From the NCBI RefSeq assembly GCF_013149785.1, contig NZ_JABEZU010000005.1, forward strand, positions 62,001 through 126,000: 64,000 bases of DNA, written 5' to 3'. The notes below the pieces were generated by a model that had not been told where the DNA came from, did no database searches, and saw nothing but the letters and a program-made list of their open reading frames with translations. This DNA comes from Isoptericola halotolerans. Its GTDB lineage: Bacteria > Actinomycetota > Actinomycetes > Actinomycetales > Cellulomonadaceae. This document shows, in pieces, positions 49,175 through 57,789 of the stretch (the first letter of the stretch is position 1; each line of letters starts with the position of its first letter). A program made the position numbers and the translations under genes.

Positions 49175-51423
49175 CCGCCCGGCTGGCCGAGCCGCTCACC
49201 ACGACGCTCGGCAAGCGGGCCGCCGGCCCGCTGGCGAAGATGGGCCTGGAGACCGTCGACGACCTCCTGCGGCACTACCCGCGCCGGTACGGCGACCCGG
49301 GTCGGATGACCGACATGGACCGGCTGCAGCTCGGCGAGCACGTGACGGTGATGGCGCGCGTGGCCAGCGCCACGGTGCGTCCGATGCGCAGCCGGGGCGG
49401 GGCCCTGCTGCAGGCCACGGTCACCGACGGGCGCCATGAGCTCAGCCTGACCTTCTTCGCCAAGCGTGCCGGGGCGCTGCGCCCGCACGAGGACAAGCTC
49501 CGCCCCGGGCGGTCGGGGCTGTTCACCGGGGTGGTCTCGGACTACCGCGGCAGCCGCCAGCTCACCCACCCGGACTACGTGCTGGTGGGGGTGGATGCCG
49601 ACGACGACGAGGAGGCGATGGTCGAGGCCTCCCGGCCGATCCCGATCTACCCGGCCACGGCCTCGGTGCCGACCTGGCGCATCCAGCGGGCCGTGCGGAC
49701 GGTGCTCGACCCGCTGACCGAGGACGACGTCGTCGACCCCGTCCCGGACGAGGTCCGGGCCCGGCTCGGGCTGCCGACCCGGCTCGACGCCCTGCGCGCG
49801 GTGCACGTACCCGACTCCGCCGAGCACTGGCAGCGCGGCCGTCGCCGCCTGCGGTTCGAGGAGGCCTTCGTGCTGCAGGCCGCCCTCGCGCAGCGCCGGG
49901 CCCGGGCCGCGTCCGAGGAGGCCACGGCACGCCCGCCGCGCGCCGCCGGCACGGGTGGCCTCCTCGCCGACTTCGACGCCGCGCTGCCGTTCGCCCTCAC
50001 CGACGGGCAGCGCACCGTGGGCGACGAGCTGGCGGCCGAGCTCGCCCGGCCCCGCCCGATGCAACGCCTGCTGCAGGGAGAGGTCGGCTCCGGCAAGACC
50101 GTCGTCGCGCTGCGGGCGATGCTGCAGGTGGTCGACGCCGGCGGGCAGGCTGCGCTCCTGGCCCCCACGGAGGTGCTCGCCGCCCAGCACGCCCGCACCC
50201 TGCGCGCGCTGCTCGGCCCGCTGGCCGAGGGCGGGATGCTCGGTGGGGCCGCGCACGGCACCCGGGTGGCGCTGCTGACCGGGTCGCTCGGTGCGGCTGC
50301 CCGCAAGGAGGCGCTGCTGTCCGCGGCGAGCGGGGAGGCGGGGATCGTCGTCGGCACCCACGCCCTGCTGGGCGACAAGGTGCAGTTCGCGGATCTCGGC
50401 CTCGTGGTGGTCGACGAGCAGCACCGGTTCGGCGTCGAGCAGCGTGACGCCCTGCGGGACAAGGGGCGCGTGGCACCACACCTGCTGGTGATGACCGCGA
50501 CCCCCATCCCGCGGACGGTCGCGATGACGGTCTTCGGGGACCTGACCACCTCGACGCTCACCGAGATCCCCGCGGGACGCTCCGGGATCGCCTCCCACGT
50601 GGTGCCCGCCGCCAACCCTCGCTGGATGGAGCGCGTGTGGGAGAAGGTCCGCGAGGAGGTCGACGCCGGACGGCGCGCCTACGTCGTGTGCCCGCGGATC
50701 CACCCGGACGACGACGTGCCCGGCGGCGGCCCGAAGGCGCCGCCCGAGCTCGAGGAGATGCCGGACCTCCTCGACCTCACCGACGGTGAGCCTGCCTCCG
50801 ACCGGGCGCCGTTGCGCGCGGTGCTCGAGGTCGCCGACATGCTGCGCGGCACGCCGCGGCTCGACGGCGTGGAGATCGGGGTGCTGCACGGCCAGATGCC
50901 CCCCGGTGAGAAGGACGCTGCGATGTCCCGGTTCGCCTCCGGCGAGGCGCCGGTGCTGGTGTCCACGACGGTCGTCGAGGTGGGGGTCGACGTCCCCGAG
51001 GCCACGGTCATGGTCGTGCTCGACGCCGACCGGTTCGGGATCTCCCAGCTCCACCAGCTGCGCGGGCGGATCGGGCGCGGGGCGGATCCCGGGCTGTGCC
51101 TGCTGGTGTCCACCGCGCAGCCGGGCACACCGGCCGCGGCCCGGGTCGAGGCGCTGGCCGCGACGACCGACGGTTTCGAGCTGGCCACCCTCGACCTGGA
51201 GCTGCGTTCGGAGGGGGACGTGCTCGGCGCGGCGCAGTCCGGCCGGTCGAGCTCGCTGCGGCTGCTGCGCGTGGTCAAGGACGCCGACCTCATCGCGCAG
51301 GCCCGCGCCGAGGCCGCCGGCGTCGTCGAGGCCGATCCCGGGCTGGACGGACACCCGGTGCTGGCGCGCGCCATCGCGGCGCAGCTCGACGCGGAGCAGG
51401 AGGAGTACCTCGAGCGGGCATGA
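49171..51423 (+). CDS. recG: ATP-dependent DNA helicase RecG
   Basis: Reverses and remodels stalled replication forks and branched DNA. The 750-residue protein has an N-terminal wedge/OB region (about residues 60-160), Walker A in GEVGSGKT (about 304-311), the DEQH box in VDEQHRFG (about 415), and the C-terminal helicase motif QLRGRIGRG. A linker rich in Pro and Glu (GGGPKAPPELEEMP) interrupts the second helicase domain. It is coupled to the FakA-like gene, as in many actinobacteria. Confidence 0.96.
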   Translation: MTARLAEPLTTTLGKRAAGPLAKMGLETVDDLLRHYPRRYGDPGRMTDMDRLQLGEHVTVMARVASATVRPMRSRGGALLQATVTDGRHELSLTFFAKRAGALRPHEDKLRPGRSGLFTGVVSDYRGSRQLTHPDYVLVGVDADDDEEAMVEASRPIPIYPATASVPTWRIQRAVRTVLDPLTEDDVVDPVPDEVRARLGLPTRLDALRAVHVPDSAEHWQRGRRRLRFEEAFVLQAALAQRRARAASEEATARPPRAAGTGGLLADFDAALPFALTDGQRTVGDELAAELARPRPMQRLLQGEVGSGKTVVALRAMLQVVDAGGQAALLAPTEVLAAQHARTLRALLGPLAEGGMLGGAAHGTRVALLTGSLGAAARKEALLSAASGEAGIVVGTHALLGDKVQFADLGLVVVDEQHRFGVEQRDALRDKGRVAPHLLVMTATPIPRTVAMTVFGDLTTSTLTEIPAGRSGIASHVVPAANPRWMERVWEKVREEVDAGRRAYVVCPRIHPDDDVPGGGPKAPPELEEMPDLLDLTDGEPASDRAPLRAVLEVADMLRGTPRLDGVEIGVLHGQMPPGEKDAAMSRFASGEAPVLVSTTVVEVGVDVPEATVMVVLDADRFGISQLHQLRGRIGRGADPGLCLLVSTAQPGTPAAARVEALAATTDGFELATLDLELRSEGDVLGAAQSGRSSSLRLLRVVKDADLIAQARAEAAGVVEADPGLDGHPVLARAIAAQLDAEQEEYLERA

Positions 51424-51456
51424 GCGTGGCGCCGTGCCAGGGTCGCCGCGGCTGGC

Positions 51457-51462
51457 TACGGT
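51457..51462 (+). promoter_or_regulatory. Leaderless -10 hexamer TACGGT for the EEP gene
   Basis: TACGGT ends six bases before the GTG at 51469. Confidence 0.5.
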
Positions 51463-51468
51463 CGGCGC

Positions 51469-52491
51469 GTGAACACCGTGGCGGCCCGTGTGACCAGGGC
51501 AGGCCGTCCGCGCCCGCCGCGTGGCGCGCCGAAGCCGACCGGGGACGCGCCCCGGGGGACGACGGGAGCGTCGAGGTCGACCGGCCTGGTGGTGCTCGCC
51601 CTGGCCCTGGCTGTCCTGCTCGTCCTGCACGACCTGCTGCCGGCCGTGGGCGGGTTGCGAAGCCTCGTGGCGACCGCGCTGCCGTGGTGCGGCCTGGTGC
51701 TGGCAGGACTCGGCCTGCTGGCCGTGCTCCGGCGGACGGCGCTGGGGGGTCTGGCCGTGCTCTTCGCCACGGGGGTGTGGCTGTGGGTCTGCCTGCCCTT
51801 CCTCGCCCCGGCGGCGAGCGGCGGGGGCGACCTGGTCGTGGTGCTGCACAACGTCGCCGACACCAACACCGACCCAGCGTGGACGGCGAGGGTCCTGCTC
51901 GGCCCGGAGCCCGACGTCGTCACCCTGGTCGAGGTGACCCCGGAGCTCGCCGACGAGTTCGAGAGGTCGTTCGCGCAGGCTCTGCCCCACTCGGCGCTGC
52001 AGGGCACCGTCGGGGTGTGGTCGCGGCACCCCATCACCGACGCCGATCCGGTCGACCTGCGCCCACCGGGGGTGGACACCTCGTGGGACCGCGGGCTGCG
52101 CGTCGTCCTCGACACCCCCGGCGCACCCGGGCTGGCGGTGTACGCCGTGCACCTGCCCTCGGTCCGGCTGGGCGCCCAGGGGCTCACGTCGGGACCCCGC
52201 GACGACTCTCTGCGGATGCTCGGTGACGTGCTGGCCGCGGACGGCGCCCGGGCCGTCGTGGTCGGCGGCGACTTCAACACGGTGCTGGCCGACGGGGCCT
52301 TCGACCCGGTGCTGGCCCAGGTGGAGACGCCACCGGGCTCGCTCGGGTTCACGTTCCCCGCCCGGCTGCCGGCCGTCCGGATCGACCACGTCCTCGCCCG
52401 GGGCGCGGAGGTCACCGGGATCTCCACCCTGGGCCGGACCGCCAGCGACCACCTGCCCGTGGTCGCCGACGTCGTGCTGCCGCCCGGCTGA
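51469..52491 (+). CDS. Membrane-anchored endonuclease/exonuclease/phosphatase-family protein
   Basis: A 340-residue protein with a basic N-terminus, three hydrophobic helices (about residues 40-115) and an extracytoplasmic EEP domain. The active-site pieces VTLVEVTPEL (Glu), VVVGGDFNTV (Asp and Asn) and ASDHLPVVADV (Asp-His) are all present. It is an outward-facing phosphodiesterase or nuclease of unknown substrate. It separates recG from rsmD. Confidence 0.85.
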   Translation: MNTVAARVTRAGRPRPPRGAPKPTGDAPRGTTGASRSTGLVVLALALAVLLVLHDLLPAVGGLRSLVATALPWCGLVLAGLGLLAVLRRTALGGLAVLFATGVWLWVCLPFLAPAASGGGDLVVVLHNVADTNTDPAWTARVLLGPEPDVVTLVEVTPELADEFERSFAQALPHSALQGTVGVWSRHPITDADPVDLRPPGVDTSWDRGLRVVLDTPGAPGLAVYAVHLPSVRLGAQGLTSGPRDDSLRMLGDVLAADGARAVVVGGDFNTVLADGAFDPVLAQVETPPGSLGFTFPARLPAVRIDHVLARGAEVTGISTLGRTASDHLPVVADVVLPPG

Positions 52492-52502
52492 GCGACGGCG
52501 GC

Positions 52503-52508
52503 TACGCT
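52503..52508 (+). promoter_or_regulatory. Leaderless -10 hexamer TACGCT for rsmD
   Basis: TACGCT ends seven bases before the ATG at 52516. Confidence 0.5.
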
Positions 52509-52515
52509 CGGCGGC

Positions 52516-53136
52516 ATGACCAGGATCGTCGCCGGGACCGTCGGCGGGCGCACCCTCGTGGTGCCGCCGTCGGGCACCCGCCCCACCAGCGAACGTGTCC
52601 GCGAAGCCCTCTTCTCGAGGCTGGAGCACGACGGCGTCGTCGACGGCGGCCGGGTGCTCGACCTGTTCGCCGGGTCCGGCGCGCTCGGCATCGAGGCGGC
52701 CAGCCGCGGCGCGGCGTCCGTGACGCTCGTGGAGTCCGCGCGCAAGGCGGCCGAGATCGCCCGCCGCAACGTGTCGGTGCTGGGGCTCGACGGCACGGTG
52801 CGCGTGCTCGCCGAGCCGGCGCAGCGCGTCTCCGCCCGCCTCGCGGCGGACGGGGGGACCGGCCGTGGCGCGTTCGACCTCGTGCTCCTCGACCCGCCGT
52901 ACGACCTGGAGGACGCCGTGCTGGACGGCATCCTCGCCGATCTGGCGGCGCCGGGCGTCCTCGCTCCGGCTGCCGTCGTCGTCGTCGAGCGGGCCCGGCG
53001 CAGCGGGGCGCCGACCTGGCCGGACGGCCTCGTGCCCGTGACCACGAAGCGCTACGGCGACACCGCCGTGCACTATGCCGAACGGTCCGAGGGCGCCGAC
53101 AGCGCCGACAGCACGGGGAGTCCTGCCCGGGCCTGA
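52516..53136 (+). CDS. rsmD: 16S rRNA (guanine966-N2)-methyltransferase
   Basis: Methylates G966 of 16S rRNA. The 206-residue protein has the N-terminal RIVAGTVGGRTL, the target block PTSERVREALFS, the SAM site LDLFAGSGALGIEA and the catalytic DPPYD. The rsmD-coaD order is widely conserved in bacteria. Confidence 0.94.
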   Translation: MTRIVAGTVGGRTLVVPPSGTRPTSERVREALFSRLEHDGVVDGGRVLDLFAGSGALGIEAASRGAASVTLVESARKAAEIARRNVSVLGLDGTVRVLAEPAQRVSARLAADGGTGRGAFDLVLLDPPYDLEDAVLDGILADLAAPGVLAPAAVVVVERARRSGAPTWPDGLVPVTTKRYGDTAVHYAERSEGADSADSTGSPARA

Positions 53137-53203
53137 CCGTGCCGGACTGCTCGACGTGGCGACCACTCCGGGGAGCCTCGACCGGAACGTGCGCCGGACG
53201 GGT

Positions 53204-53209
53204 TAGCGT
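53204..53209 (+). promoter_or_regulatory. Leaderless -10 hexamer TAGCGT for coaD
   Basis: TAGCGT ends six bases before the GTG at 53216. Confidence 0.55.
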
Positions 53210-53215
53210 CGGGGC

Positions 53216-53707
53216 GTGAGCATCGCTGTCTGTCCCGGGTCCTTCGACCCGATCACCCTCGGGCACCTCGACATCGTGCGGCGCGCCGCACGACTGTTCG
53301 ACGTCGTCGTGGTCGGTGTCGCCCGCAACGCCTCCAAGTCGGCCCTGCTGACACCTCAAGAGCGGGTCGACCTCGTCCGCGCCGCTCTCGCCGAGGACCC
53401 GGAGCTGGAAGCGGTCCGGGTCGAGGAGGTCACCGGTCTGCTGGTCGACTTCTGCCGCCAGACCGGTGCCACCGCCGTCGTCAAGGGGTTGCGCGGCGGG
53501 GCGGACTTCGATGCCGAGCACCCGATGGCCCTGATGAACAGGCACCTGAGCGGTGTCGAGACCATCTACCTGCCCGCCGAGCAGCGTTACGCCCACGTGG
53601 CGTCGTCGCTGGTCAAGGACATCGCCCGCCACGGCGGGCCGATCGACGACCTCGTGCCGCGCGGTGCGGCCGAGGCGGTGCGCGCCGCCGTCGCGCACCG
53701 TGCGTGA
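53216..53707 (+). CDS. coaD: Phosphopantetheine adenylyltransferase
   Basis: Adenylylates 4'-phosphopantetheine in coenzyme A synthesis. The 163-residue hexamer-forming enzyme has PGSFDPITLGHLDI (the TxGH motif), KGLRGGADFDAE, and the C-terminal ASSLVKDIARHGG. The length is normal. The GTG start is supported by TAGCGT. Confidence 0.96.
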   Translation: MSIAVCPGSFDPITLGHLDIVRRAARLFDVVVVGVARNASKSALLTPQERVDLVRAALAEDPELEAVRVEEVTGLLVDFCRQTGATAVVKGLRGGADFDAEHPMALMNRHLSGVETIYLPAEQRYAHVASSLVKDIARHGGPIDDLVPRGAAEAVRAAVAHRA

Positions 53708-53717
53708 GGAGCGCCAC

Positions 53718-54281
53718 ATGCCTGAGACCGAGACCCACAACCCCACCGCCGGGCTCCTGGAGATCATCGACGACCTCGCCGGGCTCATCGAGAACGCGCG
53801 GACGTCCCCGCTGTCGACCAACGTGAAGGTCGACCGTGACCAGGCGCTCGGCCTGGTGGAGGAGCTCCGCGACTCGTTGCCGACGCAGGTCGCGCGGGCG
53901 GACGACGTCCTGGCCGAGGCGGAGCGTGCCCTCGAGCACGCCCACCGCCAGGCCGAGGACGTGCTCGCGACGGCGCGTGCGCGGGCCATCGAGCTCGTGC
54001 AGGCCGAGCAGGTGGTCGTGCAGGCGGAGTCGCGAGCCGCCGAGATCCTCGCCGAGGCCGAGCGGCAGGCAGAGCAGCTGCGTACCGATGCCGACGAGTA
54101 CTGCGACGGTCGGCTGGCGGACTTCGAGGCCGATCTCGGCAAGCTGGGCGCCCAGGTGCAGGCCGGGCGTGCGAAGCTCGCCGAGCGTCTGGCGAACGGC
54201 GCGCCCCGGGTCCGGTGGGACGCCGTCAGCGACCCGGACTGGCCGCAGGGTGGCGCACGCGGCGCCGAGCGGAGCGCCTGA
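53718..54281 (+). CDS. DivIVA-like coiled-coil protein
   Basis: A 187-residue protein that is almost wholly coiled coil (about residues 40-170), rich in Ala, Glu, Arg and Gln, with AEQVVVQAESRAAEILAEAE in the middle. A gene of this type, annotated as a cell-division-initiation or DivIVA-like protein, lies between coaD and DUF177 in Streptomyces as well. It has no transmembrane segment. A role in polar growth or division is inferred from that conservation only. Confidence 0.75.
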   Translation: MPETETHNPTAGLLEIIDDLAGLIENARTSPLSTNVKVDRDQALGLVEELRDSLPTQVARADDVLAEAERALEHAHRQAEDVLATARARAIELVQAEQVVVQAESRAAEILAEAERQAEQLRTDADEYCDGRLADFEADLGKLGAQVQAGRAKLAERLANGAPRVRWDAVSDPDWPQGGARGAERSA

Positions 54282-54337
54282 GCGACGCCACGCGGCTCGC
54301 AGGGTCGGCACGTTGCGCAGGTCACGCCGTCGTCCCG

Positions 54338-54366
54338 TTGGCCGGGGCTGCTCGATCGCGTAGACT
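54338..54366 (+). promoter_or_regulatory. Sigma-70-type promoter of the DUF177-rpmF-rnc-mutM operon
   Basis: TTGGCC (54338-54343) and TAGACT (54361-54366) are separated by 17 bases, with a leader of about 110 bases before the ribosome site GGGAG at 54470. Confidence 0.7.
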
Positions 54367-54507
54367 GGGTCGCTGACCCGCAGGGACCATCGAACCTGCG
54401 GACGCCTCATCGACACGTCGTCGACATCCCCTCGACCATCGCTGCACCTCACCGGTGCGCCCACCTCTCGGGAGACACACATCACGACCGACAAGCGTTC
54501 GCCGCTC

Positions 54508-55059
54508 GTGCTCGACACGCACGAGCTCTCGCGGCGTCCCGGCACCATGCGGGAGGTCGCGCGCGTCGTCGCCGCACCTGCCGACCTGGGCACGGCGGTC
54601 ATCGGTGTGCCCGAGGGTGCCGACCTGACGCTCGGGCTGCGGCTCGAGTCCGTGATGGAGGGCGTGCTCGTCTCCGGCGTGGTGCGGGGCACCGCCGTGG
54701 GAGAGTGTGTGCGCTGCCTCGACGAGATCCGCGACGAGGTGACGGTGCGCGTCCAGGAGCTGTTCGTGTACCCGGAGCGGGCCCAGGCGGCCGACGAGTC
54801 CGGTGACGACGAGGCCGAGGACGAGCCCGAGCTGACCGACGACCTGGCGGACCTCGAGCCCGTGGTTCGGGATTCGCTCGTGACTGCACTACCATTTCAA
54901 CCGCTGTGCCGGCAGGACTGCCCCGGCCTGTGCTCCGAGTGCGGAGCGCGGCTGGCGGACGACCCCGAGCACCATCATGACGTCGTCGACCCTCGCTGGG
55001 CGGCGCTGCAGACCATGCTCGAGGAGTCGAGCGTGTCCGACGAGACGAAAGAGAGCTGA
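54508..55059 (+). CDS. DUF177 (YceD) protein
   Basis: A YceD/DUF177 protein, linked to 23S rRNA maturation or L32 assembly and always beside rpmF. It has a DTHELSRRPG N-terminus, GECVRCLDEI, an acidic insert, and a zinc-type CRQDCPGLCSECG block. The first standard start is GTG at 54508, but the family residues RSPLV lie upstream of it in the same frame. A ribosome site GGGAG precedes an ATC at 54481 by six bases; translation may begin there, giving 192 residues. Confidence 0.88.
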   Translation: MLDTHELSRRPGTMREVARVVAAPADLGTAVIGVPEGADLTLGLRLESVMEGVLVSGVVRGTAVGECVRCLDEIRDEVTVRVQELFVYPERAQAADESGDDEAEDEPELTDDLADLEPVVRDSLVTALPFQPLCRQDCPGLCSECGARLADDPEHHHDVVDPRWAALQTMLEESSVSDETKES

Positions 55060-55061
55060 CC

Positions 55062-55256
55062 GTGGCTGTTCCGAAGCGCAAGATGTCGCGCAGCAACACC
55101 CGTGCGCGTCGTTCGCAGTGGAAGACCACCGCGGCGACCCTCACCACGTGCCCGAGCTGCAAGGGGCAGAAGCTGTCCCACACTGCGTGCCCGACCTGTG
55201 GCGCGTACAAGGGTCGTCAGTACGCGGAGGCGCTGCGTACCGAGCACGCCGGCTGA
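55062..55256 (+). CDS. rpmF: 50S ribosomal protein L32
   Basis: A 64-residue L32 of the zinc-binding type. It begins AVPKRKMSRSNTRARRS and has CPSCKGQK and CPTCGAYKG with four cysteines. The GTG start lies two bases after the DUF177 stop. Confidence 0.97.
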   Translation: MAVPKRKMSRSNTRARRSQWKTTAATLTTCPSCKGQKLSHTACPTCGAYKGRQYAEALRTEHAG

Positions 55257-55257
55257 G

Positions 55258-56001
55258 ATGCCTGCTACCGGCCCCACATCTTCTTCCGGGAGTCCGGAGC
55301 CGCGTGAGCTTCTCGAGAAGCTCGGGGTCCATCTGGATCCCGAGCTTCTCGTGCTTGCCCTGACCCATCGTTCGTTCGCGCACGAGGCCGGTGGCATCCC
55401 CACGAACGAGCGGCTCGAGTTCCTCGGCGACACCGTCCTGGGTCTCGTCGTCACCGAGGCGCTGTACCGCCGCCATCCGGACAAGTCCGAGGGTGAGCTG
55501 GCGAAGATGCGCGCCGCCACGGTCTCGCAGCGCTCGCTCGCCGCCGTCGCCCGCCACCTGGAGCTGGGCCGCTACATCCTGCTCGGCAAGGGTGAGATGC
55601 GCACGCGCGGGTTCGACAAGGACTCGATCCTGTCGGACACCGTCGAGGCCCTGCTGGGTGCGACCTACCTCTCGCACGGTCTGGAGGTCGCTCGCGACCT
55701 GGTGCACCGCCTGGTCGACGAGACGCTGGACCACGCTGCCGACCTCGGCGCCGGGCTCGACTGGAAGACCTCCCTGCAGGAGGCGGCGGCCGGGCGAGGC
55801 TTCGACGTGCCCGTCTACTCCGTGACCGGCGAGGGGCCCGAGCACGCCCGACGGTTCGAGGCGCAGGTCGTCGCCGGTCCCGTCATGGGCATCGGTCGCG
55901 GCACCGCCAAGAAGCACGCGGAGCAGGCTGCCGCCGAGGAGGCCTACCGGGCGATCATGGCGCTGCCGGCCGACGGCGCGGAGCAGCCCGCCGGTGCCTG
56001 A
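55258..56001 (+). CDS. rnc: Ribonuclease III
   Basis: Cleaves double-stranded RNA in rRNA and mRNA maturation. The 247-residue protein has the signature NERLEFLGD (about residues 50-58) with catalytic acids in DTVEALLGA, and a C-terminal dsRNA-binding domain (about 170-238: [14 protein letters not shown] and [16 protein letters not shown]). The ATG lies directly after the rpmF stop. The last eight bases overlap mutM. Confidence 0.96.
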   Translation: MPATGPTSSSGSPEPRELLEKLGVHLDPELLVLALTHRSFAHEAGGIPTNERLEFLGDTVLGLVVTEALYRRHPDKSEGELAKMRAATVSQRSLAAVARHLELGRYILLGKGEMRTRGFDKDSILSDTVEALLGATYLSHGLEVARDLVHRLVDETLDHAADLGAGLDWKTSLQEAAAGRGFDVPVYSVTGEGPEHARRFEAQVVAGPVMGIGRGTAKKHAEQAAAEEAYRAIMALPADGAEQPAGA

Positions 56002-56908
56002 GCTCCCCGAGGTCGAGACCGTCCGCGACGGGCTCGACCGCCTGGTCCTGGGCGCCCGGGTCACGGGCGCCGAGGTCTTTCGCGACTACTCGGTGCGGCG
56101 GCACGACGGCGGGCCCCTGAGCTTTGCGGACCAGCTCCGCGGGCAGCGCCTGGTGGGGGCGGCCCGCCGCGGCAAGTACCTGTGGCTGGCGCTGGAGGGC
56201 CCCGGGGGCCGGGTGTCCGCGGCGATGCTGGCCCACCTGGGGATGTCCGGCCAGCTCCTGGTCCGTGACCCCGCGGTCGCGGGGGAGTGGGCGCACCCCC
56301 ACCTGAGGGTTCGGCTGCACCTGGAGTCGGCGCCGTCCGGGGCCCGCTATCTGGACTTCGTCGACCAGCGCACCTTCGGCCACCTGGCGGTGGCGGACCT
56401 GGCGCCGACGCCGGACGGCGCACCGGGAGGGTTCGGCTCACCGCTGGCGGCGCTCCCCGAACCTGTCGTCCACGTGGCGCGCGACCTGCTCGACCCCGCG
56501 CTCGACCGCGATGCGCTGGTCGACCGGGTGCGCCGTCGTCGGACCGGGATCAAGCGAGCCCTGCTGGACCAGACGACCGTCTCCGGCGTCGGCAACATCT
56601 ATGCGGACGAGGCGTTGTGGCGGGCACGGGTGCACTTCGCCCGGGCGACGGACACGATGACCCGCCCGGTCGTGCGCCGGGTGCTCGACGCCGCCACCGA
56701 GGTCATGACCGAGGCGCTGGGGCAGGGCGGGACGAGCTTCGATGCGCTCTACGTCAACGTCAACGGGGAGTCCGGGTACTTCTCCCGGTCGTTGGCGGTC
56801 TACGGACAGGCGGGGGAGCCGTGCCCGCGCTGTGGCGGCCTGATCCGCCGAGAGTCGTTCATGAACCGCTCCTCGCACTTCTGCCCTCGGTGCCAGCGCA
56901 GACGCTAG
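55994..56908 (+). CDS. mutM: Formamidopyrimidine-DNA glycosylase
   Basis: Removes 8-oxoguanine and ring-opened purines from DNA. The 304-residue protein starts with PELPEVET, in which Pro is the catalytic Schiff-base residue and Glu3 follows. The helix-two-turn-helix region has [10 protein letters not shown], and the C-terminal zinc finger reads [20 protein letters not shown] and CPRC. The GTG start overlaps the rnc stop by eight bases. Confidence 0.96.
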   Translation: MPELPEVETVRDGLDRLVLGARVTGAEVFRDYSVRRHDGGPLSFADQLRGQRLVGAARRGKYLWLALEGPGGRVSAAMLAHLGMSGQLLVRDPAVAGEWAHPHLRVRLHLESAPSGARYLDFVDQRTFGHLAVADLAPTPDGAPGGFGSPLAALPEPVVHVARDLLDPALDRDALVDRVRRRRTGIKRALLDQTTVSGVGNIYADEALWRARVHFARATDTMTRPVVRRVLDAATEVMTEALGQGGTSFDALYVNVNGESGYFSRSLAVYGQAGEPCPRCGGLIRRESFMNRSSHFCPRCQRRR

Positions 56909-56912
56909 CGTC
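56901..56912. promoter_or_regulatory. Palindrome and -10 ahead of the TipA-like gene
   Basis: GACGCTAGCGTC is a perfect 12-bp palindrome over the mutM stop. TAGCGT inside it (56906-56911) could be the -10 of the TipA-like gene, 24 bases before its ATG. A MerR-type 19-base spacer would put a weak -35 at 56881. Confidence 0.4.
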
Positions 56913-56935
56913 GGCAGGGAGGGAGGGGTGAACCG

Positions 56936-57727
56936 ATGTCCTTCGACGGCATGACCGTGGGAACCGTCGCCGATCTCGTCCGCGTGAGTGTCCGCACACT
57001 GCACCACTGGGACGAGATCGGGCTGGCCGTGCCCTCGGGGCGGACCTCCGCCGGCTACCGGAGCTACTCGCCGGACGATCTCGGGCGGGTCCACCGGGTG
57101 CTCGTCTACCGAGAGCTCGGTCTCTCGTTGGCATCGATCGCCGAGATCCTCGACGGCTCGGACACCGACGGGGTCGAGCAGCTCCGCGACCAGCAGCGCA
57201 TGCTCGGGGAGCGGATCGCGCAGATGCAGCAGATGGCGTCCGCGGTCGACGCGCTCCTGGCGCGCAAGGAGTCGGGTGAGAGCCTCACGGCGCAGGAGCA
57301 GACGGAGATCTTCGGGCGGACGTGGCGCCAGGAGTGGTCGGTCGAGGCGCACGAACGGTGGGGCGGCACCGAGCAGTGGCGCCAGTTCGAGGAGAACGTG
57401 GCTGCTCTGTCCCCCGAGGAACGGACCGTGCTCCACGAGAGCGGTGCGGCCCTGTTCGCGGAGATGGCCGACGCGAGGAGAGCAGGTGTCGAGCCGTCCG
57501 GGGCTGCGGGGATCGCGTTCGCCGAGCGGCACCGGGCGTTGATGGGGTCGATGTGGGAGTGCTCGCCGTCGATGCACGTCCTCCTGGGGCGCATGTTCGT
57601 CGAGGATCCTCGGTTCCGCGCCAACCTCGACGAGACGGAGCCCGCGTTGAGCGAGTGGCTCCGCGACGCGATCTTCGCCGCCGCGCGGTCTCATGGCGTC
57701 GATCCGGTCACTGCGCGCTGGGAGTGA
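56936..57727 (+). CDS. TipA-like MerR regulator with TipAS thiopeptide-recognition domain
   Basis: A 263-residue MerR protein. The winged-helix domain (about residues 6-75) has TVADLVRVSVRTLHHWDEIG and AGYRSYSPDDLGRVHR. The dimer helix spans about 80-115. The C-terminal TipAS-type domain (about 125-255) has RQEWSVEAHERW and MWECSPSMHVLLGRMFVEDP. Its single cysteine, Cys209, lies where TipAL of S. lividans captures thiostrepton-class thiopeptides covalently (Cys214; mapping from memory). GAGGG precedes the ATG. A TsnR-like methyltransferase follows on the same strand, suggesting that a bound drug switches on resistance. Confidence 0.88.
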   Translation: MSFDGMTVGTVADLVRVSVRTLHHWDEIGLAVPSGRTSAGYRSYSPDDLGRVHRVLVYRELGLSLASIAEILDGSDTDGVEQLRDQQRMLGERIAQMQQMASAVDALLARKESGESLTAQEQTEIFGRTWRQEWSVEAHERWGGTEQWRQFEENVAALSPEERTVLHESGAALFAEMADARRAGVEPSGAAGIAFAERHRALMGSMWECSPSMHVLLGRMFVEDPRFRANLDETEPALSEWLRDAIFAAARSHGVDPVTARWE

Positions 57728-57752
57728 GAGTCCGGCGCTCTGACCTGGGGAT

Positions 57753-57783
57753 TTGACCCTGACGCGACGTGAGGCCCGACCGT
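57753..57783 (+). promoter_or_regulatory. Possible MerR-type promoter ahead of the TsnR-like gene
   Basis: TTGACC (57753-57758) is a near-consensus -35, rare in this sequence. With the 19-base spacer typical of MerR targets the -10 would be GACCGT (57778-57783), which is weak, as expected for an activator-dependent promoter. Confidence 0.35.
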
Positions 57784-57789
57784 GTGGTC

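Noticed and set aside
49093-53166. A 1,357-codon open frame on the minus strand opposite recG, the EEP gene and rsmD
   Set aside because: It is a GC-content shadow. Its translation is Arg/Gly/His-rich with no domains, and the plus strand carries recG, an EEP protein and rsmD with all motifs.
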